Positions 56,543-63,975 of a stretch of 64,000 nucleotides of DNA are shown here, in pieces. Both the position numbers and the translations under genes were made by a program. Source of the stretch: Spirulina subsalsa PCC 9445 (lineage in GTDB: Bacteria; Cyanobacteriota; Cyanobacteriia; Cyanobacteriales; Spirulinaceae). The notes under the pieces are model-generated. The model did not search any database. It saw only the letters and a program-made list of their open reading frames with translations, and was not told the DNA's origin. The stretch's first letter is position 1. The number at the start of each line of letters is the position of its first letter. Where the stretch lies: positions 984,530 through 1,048,529 of the forward strand of contig NZ_JH980292.1 in assembly GCF_000314005.1 (NCBI RefSeq). Direction: 5' to 3'.

Positions 56543-56645
56543 ATGACATTACTTCCGACTCCCGACTCTCTAGGGCGCAAGCATTGCGCCCCTACACCGA
56601 TTCCCGACTCCCGACTCCCGACTCCCAATTCCCTACTCCCGACTC
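56543..56645. repeat. GACTCCC repeat run with the 47-bp block
   Basis: The block at 56561-56607 (with palindrome GGGCGCAAGCATTGCGCCC) duplicates 42430-42476. Adjacent CCCGACTCCCGACTCCCGACT units run up to and into the hemG 3' end. Confidence 0.85.
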
Positions 56646-58021
56646 CGAATTTTCTGAGCGACTGCCACACCACGCTTAACACAATCGCCTAGGGCTACGC
56701 CGTCGGTATAGTTGGCTAGGATGTGTAAGCCGGGGAATTTACTTAATTCCTGCTCTAGGGTGGCGAGTCGTTGGAGATGTCCTAGGGTGTATTGGGGGAT
56801 GGCCTGTTTCCAGAGACGGACGGCGAGGATTTTGGGGGTAAATTCAGGCCGGATGAGGATTTTACACAGGTCTTGATGAACCGCTTGGGCGATTTCTTCC
56901 GGGTCGAGTTGGGCAATTCCGGGGTCGGTGGCTCCGCCAATAAAGTTGGTGAGCAGATGTTCTCCTTCGGGGGTGCGTCCGGGGAATAAACAGGATGACC
57001 AGATGGTGCCGAGGGTGCGGATTCCTTGGTTGCGGGGGATCAGATGACCAAACCCTTCTAAAGGACGCGCTGAGGCTGCCCTAGGATAGGCGAGAACGAC
57101 GCAGGCGACGGGGGGATAGTAGATTTCCTTTAAGACCCCGTGCAGGGCAGGAGTGAGGGGTTTTAGGAGGTCTGCGGTGATGGGGGCGGGGGTGGTGAGG
57201 ATTAGGGTGCGGGTGGCAATTTGTTGGGGGCCGTCGGGGGTGTTAAAGTGGGCGAGATAGGTTTGTTGGGGGGTGATTTCGAGGTGGGTCAGTCGCCACT
57301 GGAGTTTGAGGCGATCGCCTAATTGAGATGCGATCGCCCGGGGCAACATTTCTAAGCCTTCCCGAAAGGATCCCAGTTGTCCCGTTTTCGTTTCTGGCAA
57401 ACTGGGATCCGGTGGGGCTTTAGGGGGGGCTTGCCGACGGGCTAAAATCCCCCCGGCCGCCAATCCTCCCCCCAGTTGGGCAAATTCAAACACCCGACGG
57501 AAGGCCGCTTGAGCGCTCAGTTGATCCACATCCCCCGCATAAACCCCAGAGACAAAGGGCGCGACTAGGCGTTCTGTGACTTCAGTCCCTAAATGACGGG
57601 TGAAAAATTGACGCACCGTTTCTTCCTCTCGACCCACTAAGCCCCCAACAAAGCCTAATGCTCCCAAGGCCGCCCGCCATTTCCCCGCCTCACTAAGTAA
57701 TTGGGTTTTCAAGGCCGCCGGGGGACTCATGGGGACGGGGTGTAACTGCTGATTCCAGTAGACAAAACGGGGGAGACGGCGATCGGCAAAGACTAAATCC
57801 TCTTTTAAACCCACCTCTACGGCCAGGCGTAGCAAGTCTTCTGTGGGAGCAAAACTGTTAGGGCCTTCTTCCCACAGATAGTCCCCCTGCCGATTGGTTG
57901 TAATGTTACCGCCTACCCGTCCCTGACTTTCGGTGACTAAAAACTGGGTTTGCTGTTTTTGGAGGGTGTGAGCCGCGCTAAGACCGCTAATTCCGGCTCC
58001 CACAATAAGACTATCAAGCAT
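56633..58021 (-). CDS. hemG: Protoporphyrinogen oxidase (HemY/HemG type)
   Basis: FAD-dependent oxygen-using enzyme forming protoporphyrin IX for haem and chlorophyll. 462 residues: dinucleotide motif LIVGAGISGLSAAHTLQ, FVTESQGRVGGNITTN, EEGPNSFAP and the C-terminal LHILANYTDGVALGDCVKRGVAVAQKI. Its final residues (RSRE) and stop codon are formed by a GACTCCC-type repeat, so the C-terminus is repeat-derived. The gene symbol varies between genomes (hemY or hemG). Confidence 0.94.
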   Translation of the reverse strand: MLDSLIVGAGISGLSAAHTLQKQQTQFLVTESQGRVGGNITTNRQGDYLWEEGPNSFAPTEDLLRLAVEVGLKEDLVFADRRLPRFVYWNQQLHPVPMSPPAALKTQLLSEAGKWRAALGALGFVGGLVGREEETVRQFFTRHLGTEVTERLVAPFVSGVYAGDVDQLSAQAAFRRVFEFAQLGGGLAAGGILARRQAPPKAPPDPSLPETKTGQLGSFREGLEMLPRAIASQLGDRLKLQWRLTHLEITPQQTYLAHFNTPDGPQQIATRTLILTTPAPITADLLKPLTPALHGVLKEIYYPPVACVVLAYPRAASARPLEGFGHLIPRNQGIRTLGTIWSSCLFPGRTPEGEHLLTNFIGGATDPGIAQLDPEEIAQAVHQDLCKILIRPEFTPKILAVRLWKQAIPQYTLGHLQRLATLEQELSKFPGLHILANYTDGVALGDCVKRGVAVAQKIRSRE

Positions 58022-58059
58022 AGGTCGGGACTGAAGTTAAGAGCAACTTTCCATTCTAC

Positions 58060-58314
58060 CTAAGAGTGGAATAGTGTTTCAAGGTACACTTTGGCACAGG
58101 TTTGATAATTGTCGGCGGCACGGTAGGCGGTGGGATGGTTGGGGGAGCTTGTCGGTTGGGAAGGAGAATCGCTATTACTCTGCAACAAAAATAAGGACAA
58201 CGCCGCCGCAAACACCCGATCTTGATCCCAGTTGGGGTGAGTGTCTAAATAGGTTTTGAGCGAAGCGTGCAGTTCTTCGGGAATTTCCGCCAGAATACTG
58301 ATGTTGGTTTTCAT
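58060..58314 (-). CDS. DUF2811 protein
   Basis: An 84-residue protein with the N-terminal KTNISILAEIPEELHASLKTYLDTHPNWDQDRVFAAALSLFLL motif of DUF2811, a small cyanobacterial family. The ATG at 58314 follows a GAGG site; an in-frame start at 58353 is less likely. No function known. The last part is low-complexity and acidic. Confidence 0.75.
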   Translation of the reverse strand: MKTNISILAEIPEELHASLKTYLDTHPNWDQDRVFAAALSLFLLQSNSDSPSQPTSSPNHPTAYRAADNYQTCAKVYLETLFHS

Positions 58315-58987
58315 AAATACCTCTCGGGTGTCTAGGGGTGGAGGATGGAACAAGTCACGGACTCACCGGGCTGTGCGAAGTAGAAGGGGAAATCCGAACT
58401 TTTCGACAGGGGATTCATGGAGTCCGCAATAAAGAACAAATGTATTTTCACGACCAGATAAAATTAATCCCCTATACCTATTTCGGGAGAGAACCCCAGC
58501 TTTGTCAATGCTGAGAAATGTTACAAATTTCTTTGGCAAGAATAAAGATTTACCAAAAAGCAAAGGTTAAAGCCCCTTTTTTGTTACCTAACTTTACAGA
58601 AACTCCGTATAAAACGCCTCCTTTTTGACAAACACTAAAATCTTTCCTAGGGCGCAAAAAGGATGATTCTAGAGATCGACCTGTGGAAAACTTGGGGAAA
58701 ACTGTGGAAAAATACGCTAACCCTGTGGAAAATTTGGGGAATATTTTGGGGAAAACTCGACGAAAAAATAAGAATTACAAAGTTAGGTTGCTGGGGGAAA
58801 ATCAGATTTTGTCTCCGGCACTCCTCAAGTGGCTTAAATTCCCGACTGACTCTCATGCAAGCCCTAGGTATTGACCCAGTTTTTGTAAGAGTGGAGTGGG
58901 AGGCATGGGAAATATTGAGATTTGGGGGAAAAAGGGAAAATCCTATGAGACAATGGAAACACCGTCTCGTCTTTATAATTTGACTTT
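58315..58987. other. 673-bp intergenic region with a DnaA-box-like array
   Basis: No credible gene: frames here translate repeated TGTGGAAAA sequence into tryptophan-rich shadows. It separates the leftward block pth-hemG-DUF2811 from the rightward block thf1-ffs-queF-ssrA. A-rich stretches flank the array at 58541-58660 and 58750-58800. Confidence 0.7.
58682..58755 (+). promoter_or_regulatory. Phased DnaA-box-like array (candidate replication origin)
   Basis: TGTGGAAAA (the complement of TTTTCCACA, the cyanobacterial DnaA box) occurs perfectly at 58682, 58703 and 58724, exactly 21 bp apart (two helical turns). Degenerate TGGGGAAAA/TGGGGAATA sites fall between or after them at 58693, 58735 and 58747, keeping about 10-12-bp spacing on the same strand. 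The flanking gene blocks diverge. This layout fits a DnaA-binding origin or a DnaA-regulated promoter of thf1; which one is not proved. Confidence 0.6.
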
Positions 58988-59704
58988 GTGAATAAAGTTC
59001 GTACTGTTTCTGATACTAAACAAAATTTTTATACCCATCATACCCGCCCTATTAACTCAATCTATCGCCGGGTGGTGGAGGAGTTGATGGTTGAGATGCA
59101 CTTGCTCTCCGTGAATGTGAATTTCGGCTATGACCCCATTTATGGCTTGGGGGTGGCTTCGAGTTATGAGCGTTTTATGTCGAGTTATAAGCCGGAAGCG
59201 GATCGGGTGTCCATTTTTGAGGCTTTGTGTCGGGCGGTGGAAACCGATCCCCAACAGTATCATCAGGATGCGGCGACTCTGCTCGGATTGGCGGAAAAAA
59301 TCTCCCTTGATCAACTACTCAACTGGACTAGCTCTCTGGGGTCTTACGATGGGGCGCAACCTTTGTATAATGCGTTGAATGCGATCGCCTCCCCTGAACG
59401 GAAGTTTAAATATAGTCGTCTGTTTGCTATTGGTCTGTACGCCCTGATTGAGAAAATCAGTCCGGCGACGGCACAAGACCATAAGAAACTGAACGAGGTT
59501 TTACAGTCCTTGGGCGAAGGCCTCCGTTTACCCATTGATAAGTTACAGAAGGACTTAGAACTCTATCAAGGCAACTTGGAGAAAATGGAACAAGCCAAAC
59601 GGGTGCTACAAGATGCCTTAGAAGCGGATCGGAAAAAACGTCTCAAGCGGGCGTTAGAAAAAACCCAAGGGGCTGAAAGTTCGGAAAATGCTCAGGGTGC
59701 CTGA
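58988..59704 (+). CDS. thf1: Thf1/Psb29 photosystem II biogenesis protein
   Basis: A 238-residue thylakoid-associated helical protein, needed for proper FtsH/PSII behaviour. Starts at GTG (NKVRTVSDTKQNFYTHHTRPINSIYRRVVEELMVEMHLLSVNVNFGYDPIYGLGV), the highly conserved family N-terminus; residues 190-230 form a charged coiled coil. The start codon lies about 230 bp after the DnaA-box-like array. The SRP RNA gene follows. Confidence 0.94.
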   Translation: MNKVRTVSDTKQNFYTHHTRPINSIYRRVVEELMVEMHLLSVNVNFGYDPIYGLGVASSYERFMSSYKPEADRVSIFEALCRAVETDPQQYHQDAATLLGLAEKISLDQLLNWTSSLGSYDGAQPLYNALNAIASPERKFKYSRLFAIGLYALIEKISPATAQDHKKLNEVLQSLGEGLRLPIDKLQKDLELYQGNLEKMEQAKRVLQDALEADRKKRLKRALEKTQGAESSENAQGA

Positions 59705-59767
59705 GTGTTTCTGGGATGGGTCAGAGATTTTCTAGGGATTCGGAACATTAATGACCCAAAACTGTGT

Positions 59768-59773
59768 TATAAT
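59768..59773 (+). promoter_or_regulatory. -10 element of ffs
   Basis: A perfect TATAAT lies about 7 nt before the predicted RNA start. A clear -35 box was not identified. Confidence 0.6.
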
Positions 59774-59780
59774 GGAAAAC

Positions 59781-59873
59781 GATCCGGACTTACGCGATCT
59801 GAACGCCCAAACCTTGTCAGAACCGGAAGGTGGCAGCAATACGGGATGCTTCAGATAGGCGTAAACTCCGGGT
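59781..59873 (+). ncRNA. ffs: Signal recognition particle RNA (small SRP RNA)
   Basis: Approximately 93-nt 4.5S-type SRP RNA. The conserved domain IV core is TTGTCAGAACCGGAAGGTGGCAGC (59814-59837), including the tetraloop-side GGAAGG and the symmetric loop. Outer pairs close the rod: CCGGA with TCCGG, ACGC with GCGT, CTGA with TCAG, then a TCTTTT. RNA binds Ffh and targets membrane proteins. The ends are estimated from pairing. Confidence 0.88.
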
Positions 59874-60019
59874 CTTTTGCTGTCTGGGGTCTTTTCGGAC
59901 AGAGAAAGAAGGGTTTTGAGAGAGAATTAAGGTTCGGTCTTCAGGCTGGTCAAGGACGGAATTTGCCGCGTATCCTAGAGAAAGAAAGCCGCCTTGAACG
60001 GCGCAAGTCTGGGAGGAAC
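59874..60019. other. Spacer after ffs
   Basis: A frame runs through here from thf1, but only as a shadow; a CTGTC/GACAG stem at about 59881-59904 with an inner TTTT may end ffs. No gene. Confidence 0.4.
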
Positions 60020-60400
60020 ATGATGCCTGATTTCGGAAACCTAGTGCAAAAAGCCTTCTATCTCGGTGTAGGGATTGCCTCCTATGCAGGGGAAAAAGCG
60101 AATTTGAGTTTGCAGGAGTTGCGATCGCAAGCCCAAAAACTCGCGGAGGAAATGGTCAAACGGGGAGAAATTACCACCGAAGAAGCCTCTAAACTGGTGG
60201 ATGAGTGGATTCAACAAGCCCAACAGCCTCCTATGCAGCAAGGACGTGAGGAGTCCAAAGAACCCCGACGGATTGAAATTATTCTCGATGAGGATCCCCC
60301 CCCCTCTGAATCTCAATCCCCTTCAGATCCGGTGCAAAATTTGCGGGATCAAGTGCAGAACCTGCAAGAAGAACTCCGACGCATTCAAAAGGACTCCTAG
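60020..60400 (+). CDS. Phasin-like small helical protein
   Basis: A 126-residue protein (MMPDFGNLVQKAFYLGVGIASYAGEKANLSLQELRSQAQKLAEEMVKRGEITTEEASKLVDEW) with phasin-like amphipathic helices and an acidic, Gln-rich coiled coil at the end. A GGAGG lies 4 nt before the ATG. The upstream frame to 59705 has no such support and crosses the SRP RNA gene. A role in polymer granules or as a scaffold is a guess. Confidence 0.65.
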   Translation: MMPDFGNLVQKAFYLGVGIASYAGEKANLSLQELRSQAQKLAEEMVKRGEITTEEASKLVDEWIQQAQQPPMQQGREESKEPRRIEIILDEDPPPSESQSPSDPVQNLRDQVQNLQEELRRIQKDS

Positions 60401-60459
60401 ACCATTGAGGGAGGTTGATCCCCTAAGTCCAGTGAGTGTGTCACAATGGAGGTCGCCCT

Positions 60460-60894
60460 GTGAACTACTCCGCCGCTATGCCTATGGAAGATTGGTCAAA
60501 AGAATTCTGGGAAATGTTCGACACCGTAACTCAAGAGATCGAACAATTTGTTAATGAAGTGGGAGAGGTAGCCGAGGCGATCGCCCTTGAAGTCCAAGAA
60601 GTCGTAGAAACGGAACTGGATCAATGGTTTGAAAGCTTTGTCACCCCCTTATTATTCCCCTTTGAAGATCCACCAGATTGGGCAGAATTCCCCGATCACG
60701 AGTTAGACCTGTTGTTTACTGAACAAGTGTCACCCAGTTTAGACCAACATCCCGCTTGTATCGGGTGTCAACACTATCATGGTCAAGTGTATAACGGAAC
60801 CCTGCTCGTCTGTGCCATGCACCCCTACGGCAGTGACACCCCCACCTGTCCCGATTGGGATGGCGGAAAACCCCCTCAGACTCCTGTATATTAA
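60460..60894 (+). CDS. Unknown cyanobacterial cysteine-motif protein
   Basis: I do not know the function of this 144-residue protein. It has an acidic N-terminal helix (EDWSKEFWEMFDTVTQEIEQFVNEVGEVAEAIALEVQEV), a middle with LLFPFEDPPDWAEFPD, and a C-terminal metal-site candidate: C-IGCQHYHGQVYNGTLLVCAMHPYGSDTPTCPDWD with four Cys and two His. The frame extends to 60436, but the GTG at 60460 is placed 7 nt after a GGAGG site. Similar proteins with CxxCxxYHG motifs occur in other cyanobacteria, as I recall. Confidence 0.7.
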   Translation: MNYSAAMPMEDWSKEFWEMFDTVTQEIEQFVNEVGEVAEAIALEVQEVVETELDQWFESFVTPLLFPFEDPPDWAEFPDHELDLLFTEQVSPSLDQHPACIGCQHYHGQVYNGTLLVCAMHPYGSDTPTCPDWDGGKPPQTPVY

Positions 60895-60938
60895 AAAATC
60901 TTGCTTGATCTAAGCCTTCTCAAGAAACAGCCAACACC

Positions 60939-61337
60939 ATGACAAATCATCCTGAAGTGAAATATGGCGAACGTGCCATTTTAGACGGGGAACTGATTAC
61001 CTTTCCCAATCCTCGCATCGGTCGAAAATATGACATTCATATTGACCTGCCCGAGTTTACCTGTAAATGTCCCTTTTCCGGCTATCCCGACTTTGCCACC
61101 ATTCATATTACTTATTCCCCGGATCAATCGGTGGTCGAGTTAAAAGCCTTGAAACTCTATGTCAACAGTTATCGCGATCGCTACATTTCCCATGAAGAAG
61201 TGATCAATCAGATATTAGATGACTTTGTAGCCGCTTGTAATCCCCTTGAAGTCTCAATCAAAGGCGATTTTTCCCCCCGGGGCAATGTCCACACCGTCAT
61301 AGAAGTGCGTCACCGTCAGGAAGACCCTCTATCCTGA
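60939..61337 (+). CDS. queF: PreQ0 reductase (7-cyano-7-deazaguanine reductase)
   Basis: NADPH-dependent reduction of the nitrile of preQ0 to preQ1, for queuosine in tRNA. Single-domain (type I) form, 132 residues. The catalytic Cys44 and Asp51 lie in FTCKCPFSGYPDF; the substrate-binding ELKALKLYVNSYRD and the HE of YISHEEVI follow. No preQ1 riboswitch was seen upstream. The other queuosine genes are not in this window. Confidence 0.95.
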   Translation: MTNHPEVKYGERAILDGELITFPNPRIGRKYDIHIDLPEFTCKCPFSGYPDFATIHITYSPDQSVVELKALKLYVNSYRDRYISHEEVINQILDDFVAACNPLEVSIKGDFSPRGNVHTVIEVRHRQEDPLS

Positions 61338-61378
61338 TTTCCTCCCCTTGGTTAATCCTCCTTCAATCCCTTTGGTCT

Positions 61379-61672
61379 ATGACTTGCGAACACTGTAGAT
61401 CCATTAAGGTTGTCCCCGAAATAACCTCCCCCGAACAATTAAGCCAAACCCTCCGAGGGATTCGAGAAGCGATCGCATCCGGTGTATTAGCCATCGACCA
61501 AGACGCATCCCGTCAGAAATCCCCCTTTCCCTGGACAGGGGAAGTCACACCACCCCCCCCCAACCTCAACCAGCACTTATACTGTACCTTTTGCGGACAA
61601 AAGTTTAGACTCTCGGCAGAAACCACCTCCGGCATCCAAGGCTACTTTAGCCGAGAGGACGACCCGGGCTAA
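61379..61672 (+). CDS. Unknown small protein with two CxxC pairs
   Basis: A 97-residue protein with MTCEHCRSI at the start and YCTFCGQKF near residue 70: two CxxC pairs that could bind zinc jointly. The region between is rich in proline. No known family is recognised. It lies 41 bp after queF. Confidence 0.65.
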   Translation: MTCEHCRSIKVVPEITSPEQLSQTLRGIREAIASGVLAIDQDASRQKSPFPWTGEVTPPPPNLNQHLYCTFCGQKFRLSAETTSGIQGYFSREDDPG

Positions 61673-61704
61673 ACCCTAACCTTGCCAGTCCCTCAATTAA
61701 TCGT

Positions 61705-61710
61705 TATAAT
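61705..61710 (+). promoter_or_regulatory. -10 element of ssrA
   Basis: TATAAT, 18 nt before the mature tmRNA start; the leader would be removed by RNase P. Confidence 0.55.
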
Positions 61711-61727
61711 TAAGAAGCGAACAACAC

Positions 61728-62118
61728 GGGGCCGTAACGGTTTCGACAGGCTGGCGAAAGCTGACCCGTGATACAGGTCGAGAGTGAGCCTCCTCTCGTT
61801 AATCAAAGGTTCAAAAAAAATAGTAAATGCGAACAACATCGTTCCTTTCGCTCGTAAAGCCGCTCCTGTAGCTGCTTAATCTAAACCTAAACACGGTTCG
61901 AGCATCTATAATTCGACTCCGTTAAGGATTATAGATAAACCCCAACGGATGCTCTAGTCGAGTTTCTCTAGTGGCTTGACTAGCTAAGACTTCATTAGAG
62001 AATCCCATCGTTAGGGACAATTAACGATTCCCGCCTTGAGGGTTAGAAAGGCTAAACCTGTGAATGAGCGAAAAGTAAATACCCAGTTTGGACAGCAGTT
62101 CGACTCTGCTCGGCTCCA
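61728..62118 (+). ncRNA. ssrA: Transfer-messenger RNA (one-piece)
   Basis: A 391-nt tmRNA that rescues stalled ribosomes. The 5' GGGGCCG (61728-61734) pairs with 3' CGGCTCC (62111-62117) plus discriminator A; CCA is not encoded. The T-arm has GTTCGACTC. The tag frame at 61829-61879 encodes ANNIVPFARKAAPVAA and stop TAA. The coding part precedes pseudoknot-rich sequence. Cyanobacterial-type tag. Confidence 0.96.
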
Positions 62119-62132
62119 TCCCCAAAGCAAGC

Positions 62133-62168
62133 GGCGAGAAGTGAATCTCTCGCCACTTCTAGTTTTCA
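62133..62168 (+). terminator. Candidate ssrA terminator
   Basis: GGCGAGA (62133-62139) pairs with TCTCGCC (62148-62154), followed at 62161-62168 by AGTTTTC; it partly overlaps the 3' end of the opposite-strand gene, so may serve both. Confidence 0.5.
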
Positions 62169-62170
62169 GG

Positions 62171-62896
62171 CTAATAGGGAAAGATGACGCGATCGCCCGG
62201 ACGGATATCCATGTGGAGAAACCCCCGTTTTTGCCCCAAACCAATCCCCTTGACCGCCGATTCAACCTTCAGCAACTCCAACAAACGGCGAAAATCACCA
62301 TTGAGAGGATAAATATCCATCGCCCGCCCGAAAATATGCTGAGAATTGGGAACCCCAATCCTCAGCGCCGCCGGACGATACCCCGAAGTAATACCAATAG
62401 GAGAACCGAAGCGACTGCGAACTCTGCCAAAAACAATCGCTAACCTCTCCATATCCTCCACAATTTCCACCGAGTTCGGAATCCGACGAAAATCTAACCC
62501 CTTCGTCATCTCCCCCCAAGTCAACGGCACATCGGGAACAATATATTGATGCTCATAAATTTTACCCACCTTGGGCAAAACCACACTTTTTCCCTCCAAC
62601 TGTCCGGCATTGGTGAGGACTTGCTGCTTCAGGGCTTGAGGCTGTTCCGAAACCGAATGTCGTGGGGCCAGTTCTGACAGCGCCTGAATTGTACTCGGAC
62701 CCACCAAGGACGGAAACTCCAACCAGAGATCCTCTTTAAACGCCGCCAACGCCTTACGGGTTAACGGTCCAGCTATGCCATCCACTTGTCCCGTCGGCAA
62801 ATAGCCCCCGATTTCTAGACGAGACTGAATCCATCGCACTTGATCGGTACTCAGATCAGACAATTCCGTTGCCTTAGTCAATGTTGGAGTATTCAT
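62171..62896 (-). CDS. Peptidoglycan-binding M15-type peptidase
   Basis: A 241-residue protein with an N-terminal peptidoglycan-binding domain (LSDLSTDQVRWIQSRLEIGGYLPTGQVDGIAGPLTRKALAAFK) and a C-terminal peptidase M15 domain with zinc ligands in SGYRPAALRIGVPNSQHIFGRAMDIYPLNG (H and D) and the C-terminal GFLHMDIRPGDR (His). Such enzymes cut cell-wall cross-links (D-alanyl-D-alanine type). No signal peptide is seen, so export is unclear. Confidence 0.82.
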   Translation of the reverse strand: MNTPTLTKATELSDLSTDQVRWIQSRLEIGGYLPTGQVDGIAGPLTRKALAAFKEDLWLEFPSLVGPSTIQALSELAPRHSVSEQPQALKQQVLTNAGQLEGKSVVLPKVGKIYEHQYIVPDVPLTWGEMTKGLDFRRIPNSVEIVEDMERLAIVFGRVRSRFGSPIGITSGYRPAALRIGVPNSQHIFGRAMDIYPLNGDFRRLLELLKVESAVKGIGLGQKRGFLHMDIRPGDRVIFPY

Positions 62897-63113
62897 ATCC
62901 TTTCCTCGCTCATTCGTCTTGAGTGGTTATTCAATTGAGCTAATCCGCGCCAGTTGCCGAGCGCTGTATTTGCGGTCAGCGTCGGGAGAAAGTCACTCCC
63001 CAGCCACCCCAGAACTCATGATGTATTTGGGCTTCTCAAGCATAACCAGACCCCCTGAGTTTGTCCCCCAATAGCAAAGATTGTTAACTGAATCTTGCCA
63101 GAAAGCCCCCACT
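62897..63113. other. Intergenic region, nothing clear
   Basis: No gene or clear repeat. Small hairpins only. Confidence 0.3.
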
Positions 63114-63434
63114 CTACTCCTTCGTTTCCGGTAGATCCCCCTCACTATCCCTAGAACCAGACCAAGCCACACTACCTAAAAAAGCCTGTAACTTAAGGCG
63201 CTCAATATAAGGCCACCCTCCCACCTCCTCAATATCTCGCAGAATATTATCTAGGGCTTGGCGAGTATCCGGTAAAGAGGTTAAGAACAAATCCTCGCGG
63301 ATTTGACGGTGAACTTGTTCGAGATGTCGTAGGAGGGAAAGGAGTGCCATACTATCTCCTTCCAGACTTTGAGCTAAGGCAACAATATCCTGACCCAGTG
63401 TTTCGAGTTGTGTTTCAAGTTGCTGTGAATCCAA
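63114..63434 (-). CDS. Unknown small helical protein
   Basis: I do not recognise this protein. The frame is open to 63632, but the N-terminal 66 residues lack any plausible fold and the TTG at 63434 has a GGGGAG site 7 nt upstream. From there it has 106 residues, all helical and acidic: DSQQLETQLETLGQDIVALAQSLEGDSMALLSLLRHLEQVHRQIREDLF, and WPYIERLKLQAFLGSV. No domain is assigned. Confidence 0.55.
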   Translation of the reverse strand: MDSQQLETQLETLGQDIVALAQSLEGDSMALLSLLRHLEQVHRQIREDLFLTSLPDTRQALDNILRDIEEVGGWPYIERLKLQAFLGSVAWSGSRDSEGDLPETKE

Positions 63435-63840
63435 TGCGTTCTCCCCACTGATGTTTAAAGCTAAGGGACATTTTACGAGATTGCCTGCATTGCAGGATCG
63501 GCGATGTTGAGCAACCGGATCTAAATAGCTACATCCGTGATGATAATATGATGTTGGACTTGAACCTTTTCTCTCAAAGTCTGAGGGAAAGTCTCCACGC
63601 ATCATCTTGAAGTGGTGTGCAGGAGATGTCAATAGAGCTTAATACAAGCTTTTAGAACACAACCCAGAACTTGGCTCTGTCCAGTGGCGATTCCTACGGA
63701 AGGCTAACGCCAACGCAGGATTAACGCGGAAAACAGAACATTCTCCGGAGAAACCCATCTCATCTGGGAGGGGATTCTTCCCACGCAGAATCAATAGCCA
63801 AGCCTTTAATAAATTGGCCGGGAATTCCCCATCTCATAAT
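63435..63840. other. Region without a credible gene
   Basis: About 400 bp to the tnpB relic. It holds some palindromes (GGAATTCC-type, TTCTCCGGAGAA near 63741) and GCGTTAATCC-like sequence, perhaps a damaged mobile element. Coding frames are interrupted. Confidence 0.4.
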
Positions 63841-63843
63841 TGA

Positions 63844-63975
63844 GCGTTGGGAACCAGCGTTACTGCCCAAGGAGGCAATGTAAGACCAAAACGGGGGCGT
63901 AAGTCTTTCCTAGAGGCAATTGCCGTTGAATTGGGAAGCTCCGTCCCACCAGTGGAGTAGAGCAGTTCACAGATT
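63844..63975 (+). pseudogene. Orphan TnpB C-terminal tail and right end (IS605-type relic)
   Basis: In frame from 63844 to the stop at 63958: ALGTSVTAQGGNVRPKRGRKSFLEAIAVELGSSVPPVE, a typical TnpB C-terminal tail. An in-frame TGA at 63841 and unrelated sequence lie before it. GAATTGGGAAGCTCC and AGTTCAC follow, matching the right-end block at 20765-20813. The tail has 38 residues from its Ala, about the same as the 20.7-kb copy. Confidence 0.7.

Noticed and set aside
56240-56546. Open frames of Gly-Glu-Arg repeats on the plus strand
   Set aside because: They translate the GA-rich array only, with no start-site support.
58363-58983. Short frames across the DnaA-box-like region
   Set aside because: Tryptophan-rich translations of TGTGGAAAA units; no ribosome site or known homology.
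59705-60019. Upstream extension of the phasin-like gene to 59705
   Set aside because: It crosses the SRP RNA gene; the GGAGG site supports the start at 60020.
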